Assembly (NCBI RefSeq): GCF_001481295.1
Contig: NZ_LOPS01000006.1
Location: 1 to 62,441, forward strand
DNA length: 62,441 nucleotides
Source: Candidatus Methanomethylophilus sp. 1R26
GTDB lineage: Archaea > Thermoplasmatota > Thermoplasmata > Methanomassiliicoccales > Methanomethylophilaceae
Direction: 5' to 3'
The notes under the pieces are model-generated. The model was not told the origin of the DNA. It saw only the letters and a list, made by a program, of their open reading frames with translations, and did no database searches. Position numbers and translations under genes: made by a program. Within the stretch, counting starts at the first letter, position 1. The number at the start of each line of letters is the position of its first letter. This document shows positions 57,372 to 62,441 of the stretch, piece by piece.

Positions 57372-58647
57372 AATGCTGGTTATCGGCGATCCCGTTGAGC
57401 AAGATGTCCAGCAGCCTGAGGGTCCCGGCAGGTCCGACGATGGGCTCCGGACGGGTGCGGATGAAATCCCCTCCGGGCGCCTCGATGACCGCCTGGGACA
57501 GTGCCGTTCCCCTGTTCACAGCGGAGACGCAGAGCCCCTCGCTGGCGAGGATGATGTCGCTCTGGGTATGCTCCGGATCGTCCGACACCGGTATGCCGAG
57601 CGCCCTGAAGCGCTCCTCCGCTCTCTCCTTCCATTCCTTCCCGCCGGGGGACCTCAGCGCCACCGGGACCATCCCGAGGTAATCGTAGAGGAACATCGAG
57701 ACGGCATACAGCATGGAGCCGTCCGCGTAAACGGAGAACGTCCTGCCTTTCGGCAGTATGTGAGCCGACTCCATCTTCAGCAGCGCCCTAGCTGCGGCCT
57801 TCCTGGCACCGGCGATGACCGCCAATGCCGGCGACGGGTCCTTACCGAGCGCGGAGCATACGCCCCTGACCCATGCTTCGGCCGCCGGGAACCCTATAGG
57901 AGCGCCCTCCGGAGACTCGAAGAACGGTATCCCGTACTCCTTCTCATAGAGCTCCGCTATCCTCCTGCCGTATTCGGGGAAGATGAGGACGTTCAGTTCC
58001 GCACCGGCAGAGCCCCTGACGTCCTCCATGGACCATCCGGCCCCGACGGTGCACCTGACCTCTATCCCGCACGCCTTTAGGAGGGAGGACAGTTCCGCTA
58101 TGTCGTCTTCCCAATGCAGATGGCCGATGGTGATCCCCATGAGGTTCACTCCGTGCCTCTCCTCCTGCTTCGCGGGCGCCGCCTCGCGCACGATCGCCCT
58201 GACAGCGTCCTGGAAGCCGTCGGCGAAGGTCCCGGAGTACCGGGCCTTCTCCGCCCTCACCGTGGGTATCTTCCCGCCGACGCTGCCGAGGTCCTCGCCG
58301 ATGAGCGATGCGCCCGGCGAGTTCACCACGCAGATCAGGGACGGCCCCATCTTCTCAGCGCGGGCATACAGGTCCTTCAGCCTGCCCGATGCACCCGAGA
58401 CGAACATATCGAAATCCAGATAGGTGCACGGGATGCGGGGCTGACTGAAGAAGTAGGCACCCTCCCACCTGAAGACGTTCCTAGATTCCCAGCCGGGCCC
58501 GCGGTCCGGGAACGCCGCCTCCGAGAACGCGGAGGGATAGTATTTGCACCCGGTGGGCCCGTGGACGATCGTGCAGGCGTCCCTCACGCCCTCGAACCCC
58601 ATAAGCATGCCCAGGAGGCTCTCCGGCCTCTCATGTTCCAGAGTCAT
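57364..58647 (-). CDS. nitrogenase-like component 1, NifK-type subunit
   Basis: 427 residues of the nitrogenase component 1 superfamily. GVRDACTIVHGPTGCKYYP near residue 20 aligns with the first two P-cluster cysteine regions. The third region reads VVNSPGASLIGEDL, where NifK/NifD carry a Cys before the GDD-type helix, so that ligand is missing. The start at 58647 overlaps the nifD-like stop by 4 bp; the longer frame upstream is antisense-like read-through. With the D- and H-like genes upstream it forms a complete H-D-K set, unlike CfbCD of F430 synthesis, which needs only one D-type subunit. Substrate unknown. Confidence 0.75.
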   Translation of the reverse strand: MTLEHERPESLLGMLMGFEGVRDACTIVHGPTGCKYYPSAFSEAAFPDRGPGWESRNVFRWEGAYFFSQPRIPCTYLDFDMFVSGASGRLKDLYARAEKMGPSLICVVNSPGASLIGEDLGSVGGKIPTVRAEKARYSGTFADGFQDAVRAIVREAAPAKQEERHGVNLMGITIGHLHWEDDIAELSSLLKACGIEVRCTVGAGWSMEDVRGSAGAELNVLIFPEYGRRIAELYEKEYGIPFFESPEGAPIGFPAAEAWVRGVCSALGKDPSPALAVIAGARKAAARALLKMESAHILPKGRTFSVYADGSMLYAVSMFLYDYLGMVPVALRSPGGKEWKERAEERFRALGIPVSDDPEHTQSDIILASEGLCVSAVNRGTALSQAVIEAPGGDFIRTRPEPIVGPAGTLRLLDILLNGIADNQHFR

Positions 58648-59994
58648 GCGTCGTCCCTCCATCCTTCGCGGCGGGGGGCGAGCATGCCCCTCGCCCAATC
58701 CTCGGCGAGCCATCTCCCCGCGAACGGGTCGGCGGCGGGGGCGCACGGGGTCCTCGCCTGGTACACCGACGGGTCCAGGTCCATGGCCGACGGGGCGGCC
58801 ACGATGTCAGGTGCCAGGCGGGATATCTCGCTGACGGCTTCGGCGGTGCGCAATGCCGGGTATTCAGAGAATCCGGCGGGTATATCCTCCTCGGACCCGT
58901 CGCGGTAGTCCCCGCGCGTTATGATGCATCCGAAGACGATCCTCATCCCGACCGCCTCGGCCGTCTCGGTTATCCATGAGACGCCGCGGCTCAGGGAGAC
59001 GACGGCCAGCGTCTTCCCCTTGAGGACCTCCCTCGGACCGGCGAGCATGCTGCGAAGCGCTTCTTCATATCGGCGATCAGGCGTCCGCCTCCTTCTCCCT
59101 GCCGAAGAACCTCCCTGTCTCGCCGATCCATGAGGCCGCTTCCGCGATGCCGCCCGTGACATGGGCCTTCAGGGCCGGCACCACGTACTCCGTCTCCATG
59201 AAAGCGCACAGGGCCCGGCTGAAGCCGTCGGGGTTGAGCATGAGGCAGGCGGAGGCCCTTCCGGCGTTCCTCAGCTCATCTACGGAGGACATCCCCGGCA
59301 GGATGCAGTTCACGGAGATGCCCAGGCGCGACAGGCACTCCTTCACCTGCAGGATCTCGGACATGGCCGAGCTCGACATGGTCTTGGAGCCTACGAGGTC
59401 CACCGTCATCGGCATCTTCCCGCCTTTGGCGGCGAGGCGCTTCACCAGCCCGATGCCGGCGTCCACGACGCCCTGCATGAAGTCCCCGGCGGCGTTGCCG
59501 TCCTCGATCAGGGGGATGACAGACGTCCCGGGATGGGCGGCCTCCTCCTCTGAGCATATCTGGGACACCGGGTCTCCGATGATCCCCGGCGGGCAGGCGG
59601 TGATCACCGCTATGCACTTACTGCCGGCCGCGATCTTGCCCTCGATGGCCTTTTTCAGGGCCTCCGAGCCTCCGAAGATCATCGTCCGCTCGTCCATCAG
59701 CGTGCAGACGGCGTCGGGGTCCTCGAAGCTGCGGACTGAAGCGAACCTGCACCTGCCGGACCTGCGGACGCATGAGGAATCGAGCTGCACCGTGAAGTGG
59801 GCGCAGGATGCCGGCGCGTGGAGCACGGTCGACAATCCTTCTATCGATGTGCAGACGGAGGCCGCGCCGGAGAACGCGCATCCGCAGAGCATCCCGCCGT
59901 AGACCGCAGGCCGGGATGAGAAAGGAGCGCGCACCGGCGCATCCTTCCCGATGTCTCCCCCAATCTGCGCCGCAGGGGCCGCTTTGACGGGCAC
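58644..59994 (-). CDS. nitrogenase-like component 1, NifD-type subunit (frameshifted as read)
   Basis: About 450 residues after repair. All three cluster-ligand regions are kept: GGMLCGCAFSGAAS, VLHAPASCAHF and ITACPPGIIGDPV. This fits a 4Fe-4S or 8Fe-type cluster at the subunit interface. No obvious equivalents of the FeMo-cofactor Cys and His ligands were found. The frame breaks near 59078, between GREKEADA and RRYEEALRSML. A GTG at 59994 is the first start in frame, but the frame is also open upstream into the NifH-like tail, so a fusion or a lost stop cannot be excluded. Confidence 0.75.
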
Positions 59995-60790
59995 CCTGCC
60001 GAGGATGAGCTTCTCCAGCTCGCCGTCTTCCAGGAACCTTGCCGGACGCGCTCGGCATGCATGACCCGGTCGGCCAGTTTCCTGAAGTCCTCCGCAGTGC
60101 GCGACTCCGGGAATGCCTGGACCACGGTCTGCCCCAGTTTCTCAGCCTCCATGAAGATGTCCGACCGGCCGATCCTCGCGATGACTGGTATGCCGACGGC
60201 CGCCGAGAACGCATCGACGCGCCCGTCCTCCGCCGGGTCCCCGCGGCTGTTGAAGATCAGCCCGCCGATCCTGTCGCCGCCGTAGTTGGCCGCGCCCTTC
60301 AGGATGTTGTTGGCCGCGTAGATGGACATGAACTCCCCGGAGGTCACGATGAATATCGTGTCGGCGTACTTCGTCCTCATGGGAACGGCGAAACCGCCGC
60401 AGACGACGTCCCCGAGGACATCGTACAGCGTCACATCGGCGTTCAGCTGTCCGCCCCCATGGATTCCAGGAGGTCGAATGCGGAGATTATCCCCCTCCCG
60501 GCGCATCCGACGCCGGGCTCCGGGCCCCCGGCCTCGACGCAGAGGCATCCGCGGTACCCCTCCGCGACGACATCGCTCAATTTCCCTGACTTCAGGCCGC
60601 CGCTCTTCACATAATCGAGGACGGTCTCCTGTATGTTCCCTCCGAGGAGGGAACGGGTGGAATCGTGCTTGGGGTCGCATCCGATCTGCAGCACCCTGAT
60701 GCCTGCCTCCGAAAGGGCGGCGGTGAGGTTCGATGAGACAGTCGATTTGCCGATCCCGCCCTTTCCGTATACGGCGATCCTGCGGGACAT
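59995..60790 (-). CDS. NifH-like iron protein (two frameshifts as read)
   Basis: ATP-dependent reductase of the NifH/BchL/CfbC family, about 260 residues. The P-loop is [10 protein letters not shown] at the N-terminus, with the NifH-specific GCDPKHDST near residue 38. The two 4Fe-4S cysteines are in GVGCAGRGI (near residue 95) and [12 protein letters not shown] (near residue 130). Frame breaks are near 60450 (after LLESMGADS) and near 60045 (after MHAERVR, resuming [15 protein letters not shown]). A TATA-like GATATAAC lies about 28 bp upstream and is shared with the divergent hydrolase. It should deliver electrons to the two downstream component 1 subunits. Confidence 0.82.
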
Positions 60791-60813
60791 ATAATCCAAC
60801 AATCTCCTGCGCG

Positions 60814-60825
60814 CGGTTATATCTT
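60814..60825. promoter_or_regulatory. shared TATA element of divergent genes
   Basis: GGTTATATC read on the plus strand (GATATAACC on the minus) lies about 25 bp before the hydrolase ATG at 60846 and about 28 bp before the nifH-like ATG at 60790. One near-palindromic element may serve both directions. Confidence 0.4.
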
Positions 60826-60845
60826 TGCAGGCGTTCCCGTTCAGC

Positions 60846-61985
60846 ATGCAGTCCAAGGAAGGATTCACCGTACGCAGCGAGCTCGGCATATTCCGCGGCA
60901 GGCTCTCCGCGAAGGGGCGTTTCTCGGCCGAGGCGAACGGTTTCAGGCTCAGGATGAAGGAGGAGGACGGCATCGTGAAGGCCAAGCTCACCTCCGATCC
61001 GGACCGCTGGGCGGCGGCCGAGACCAAGCAGAGGTTCCGCGCGGCGTCCGCCGAGGAGGCCGTCCCCATGGTCGAGGCATGGCTCGACAGCATCTCGGAG
61101 CTGGTGGTCTCGTCGTATGCGGATGACGCGGAGTTCCTGGAGACCTCTCACGGGCGGATCGCGTTCTACCGCTACAACACCCATCTCGGCACCGAGCCTG
61201 CGATATTCGTCCACGGGGGCCCGGGAGGCGAGAGCAATCCCGCCAATGCGAGAAGGATGAAGCTCGACCACCCGGTATACGCCTATGACCAGCTCGGATG
61301 CGGCCGTTCGGACCCCATCCCGGACATAGATAGCTGGACGGCGGCCGATTATGCGGCGGAGCTCGACGAGTTCATAAGATCGATCGGGGCCCCCAAGGTC
61401 ATACTCATCGGGGCATCGTGGGGCGCGGGGCTGATAATGTCGTACATCGCCGGGTACGGCACCGGCAGGGTCGCCGCCCTGGTCCTCCCGTCGCCGTTCC
61501 TCAATGCCCGCACGTGGGAGGCCGACCAATGGGCGAACATGCATGAGTTCGACCCCCGGCTCGAAAAGAAAATGAGGAAATTGATATCCGTTAAAAATTA
61601 CGGGGACGAATTCCGGGCAGGGATGGCCGTTTACGACGCGAAATACCTCTTCTCCAGGAAGGCGTTCGCCGAATACGCGCAGGCGGCCGCCTCCGAGCCT
61701 GCACCGCCCGTCGCGATGAAGCTCCTCGGCCCCAGCGACCTCGTCTGCGAGGGGACGCTCAGGGACTTCGATACCGAACCTGCCCTTGCGAAGATCGATG
61801 TGCCGACGCTGTTCATCTGCGGCGACAGCGATGAGGTGCGCGTATCCACCTTGGAGAAATACAGGAAGACTGTGAAAGGGGCCAGGATGGCCGTGGTGCC
61901 CTGCGCCGGGCATGTGACGTCCCTGGAGCAGTGGGACGCCTATTCGGAATCCATCAGGGCGTTCCTGAGGGAGTACGGGCTTTGA
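60846..61985 (+). CDS. alpha/beta hydrolase, proline iminopeptidase-like
   Basis: 379 residues. After a ~90-residue N-terminal extension of unclear function, the hydrolase core shows the oxyanion HGGPGGES near residue 127, the nucleophile elbow GASWGAGL near residue 195, the acid in CGDSDEV near residue 325 and the base in CAGHVTS near residue 355. The triad is complete. The HGGPG motif is typical of prolyl aminopeptidases and related esterases. The ATG at 60846 fits a leaderless start after the shared TATA box. The next gene overlaps its stop (TGATG). Confidence 0.8.
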   Translation: MQSKEGFTVRSELGIFRGRLSAKGRFSAEANGFRLRMKEEDGIVKAKLTSDPDRWAAAETKQRFRAASAEEAVPMVEAWLDSISELVVSSYADDAEFLETSHGRIAFYRYNTHLGTEPAIFVHGGPGGESNPANARRMKLDHPVYAYDQLGCGRSDPIPDIDSWTAADYAAELDEFIRSIGAPKVILIGASWGAGLIMSYIAGYGTGRVAALVLPSPFLNARTWEADQWANMHEFDPRLEKKMRKLISVKNYGDEFRAGMAVYDAKYLFSRKAFAEYAQAAASEPAPPVAMKLLGPSDLVCEGTLRDFDTEPALAKIDVPTLFICGDSDEVRVSTLEKYRKTVKGARMAVVPCAGHVTSLEQWDAYSESIRAFLREYGL

Positions 61986-62317
61986 TGATCCGCAGGGAGG
62001 ACCTCTGGGTCGGGCTGCTGTCCGAGATCGGCATCTGCCTGCTGAAGGTGTCGGTCCTCCCGGATACCCCGGAGTACTTCTGCCTCTGGGCGGTGTTCTC
62101 GGTGTTCTGCCTGGGGCTGGCCGCCGTCAGTTGGAACCGTTTCTGGAGGAAGCGCCGCCGAGGCCGCCGCGGGCGGCCTTCCGCGCCTTCTCGGTTTCGT
62201 CAAAGAATTTTTTTCATTCTGTCATCTGGAATGAGCCCTCCGCGATACATCATATCGAAGGGTATGCCGCGCCACGGGACGGGCCTGCGGTCGTCGACGA
62301 AACCGTTGCGCTCATAG
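61985..62317 (+). CDS. small membrane protein (end uncertain)
   Basis: The frame starts by overlapping the hydrolase stop. The first ~55 residues hold two hydrophobic segments (WVGLLSEIGICLLKVSVL and YFCLWAVFSVFCLGLAAV) followed by an Arg-rich stretch (RKRRRGRRGR). Beyond about 62200 it lies over the opposite-strand acetyltransferase and looks non-native, so the true protein is probably ~70-75 residues. Function unknown. Confidence 0.45.
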   Translation: MIRREDLWVGLLSEIGICLLKVSVLPDTPEYFCLWAVFSVFCLGLAAVSWNRFWRKRRRGRRGRPSAPSRFRQRIFFILSSGMSPPRYIISKGMPRHGTGLRSSTKPLRS

Positions 62318-62441
62318 ACCTGATCCTCCTCGAGCGGATGTCCTCCGTGTCGGAACGGTCCGGGGGGAGTCTCCGCGCTCAGGGCCATGATGCGCCCCGG
62401 ATACATCTCCGCCAGGGTACCGATGATGCGGGACCCGCACC
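62200..62441 (-). CDS. GNAT-like acetyltransferase, C-terminal fragment at window edge
   Basis: Only the last ~80 codons are in the window; the 5' part lies beyond it. GSRIIGTLAEMYPG resembles the GNAT acetyl-CoA loop and helix, followed by VYERNGFVDD (the usual Y-x-x-x-G-F element) and a C-terminal extension ending DDRMKKIL. Substrate unknown. Confidence 0.6.
   Translation of the reverse strand, partial: CGSRIIGTLAEMYPGRIMALSAETPPGPFRHGGHPLEEDQVYERNGFVDDRRPVPWRGIPFDMMYRGGLIPDDRMKKIL

Noticed and set aside
57364-60790. Assignment as CfbC/CfbD of F430 synthesis
   Set aside because: Two different component 1 subunits are present, and no cfbA, cfbB or cfbE is adjacent. It is not excluded for the H subunit alone.
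59841-61913. A 690-codon minus-strand frame
   Set aside because: Only the part covering the second half of the NifH-like gene is real. The rest is antisense to the alpha/beta hydrolase and has no family pattern.
1-62441. CRISPR array
   Set aside because: No regularly spaced repeats were seen despite the CARF-type regulator.
1-62441. tRNA or rRNA genes
   Set aside because: Intergenic gaps were read for cloverleaf and T-loop sequence and none was found. The structured element at 40619 lacks tRNA features.

Overview
The window reads as a GC-rich archaeal chromosome segment. Archaeal markers are spread along it: an Orc1/Cdc6 initiator, a replication factor C small subunit, a group II chaperonin (thermosome), NreA with a PCNA-binding tail, NcsA-type tRNA thiolation, and TATA-box promoters placed 25-35 nt before start codons. 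An HdrB/HdrC-type protein, EFR1-type ferredoxin and nitrogenase-like genes suggest a methanogen. Gene style and content fit Methanomassiliicoccales (Thermoplasmata) best, but that placement is inference. No rRNA, tRNA or CRISPR array was seen.

The sequence carries roughly 25-30 apparent frameshifts in otherwise well conserved genes (rfcS, the addA/addB-like pair, xseA, trkH, trkA, hisD, ppk, thermosome, pstA, nifH/D-like and others). Nearly all are repaired by one inserted or deleted base, often in a short homopolymer, and several repairs restore a 4-bp ATGA overlap with the next gene. I treat most as sequencing or assembly indels and report each such gene over its full repaired span.

Layout. 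0-6.8 kb: a DUF4143 ATPase, then a minus-strand run of ncsA, cdc6, a NIF3-like gene and a cysteine hydrolase, then rfcS and a DEDD exonuclease. 6.8-16.1 kb: a P-type ATPase and an AddAB-like helicase-nuclease pair, divergent from a CARF-wHTH regulator across a promoter with three copies of CCGTAATT. 16.1-22.1 kb: a coiled-coil protein, a methyltransferase plus HdrBC-like pair, a catalytically dead paralogue of the exonuclease, a thioesterase, and exonuclease VII (xseAB). 22.1-24.1 kb: an ATPase plus DUF4435 pair that looks like a PARIS/OLD-type phage-defence module. 24.1-29.4 kb: TPR-like proteins and TrkH/TrkA potassium uptake. 29.6-34.8 kb: hisD-ppk-ppx (histidine synthesis and polyphosphate turnover). 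34.9-40.6 kb: nreA, a zinc-macrodomain/SirTM reversible ADP-ribosylation pair, a radical SAM protein and the thermosome. 40.7-43.1 kb: small membrane proteins and two tandem serine recombinases. 43.6-48.5 kb: a phosphate uptake operon with a circularly permuted PstS, a PstC-PstA fusion, PstB and an AbrB-PhoU regulator. 48.6-56.9 kb: lineage-type hypotheticals, an acetyltransferase, EFR1 ferredoxin, transporters, a 33-residue membrane peptide, a second DUF4143 ATPase and an MFS carrier. 56.8-62.4 kb: alkyladenine glycosylase, a three-gene nitrogenase-like operon (H-D-K order) on the minus strand, an alpha/beta hydrolase and a partial GNAT gene.

Themes: phosphate economy (Pst, PhoU, PPK, PPX), DNA repair and nuclease functions (AddAB-like, ExoVII, NreA, Mpg, DEDD exonuclease), and candidate stress or defence systems (PARIS-like, CARF regulator, SirTM/macro). 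The strongest candidates for new biology are the nitrogenase-like HDK operon, the permuted PstS, the PARIS-like pair and the stand-alone SirTM/macro pair.
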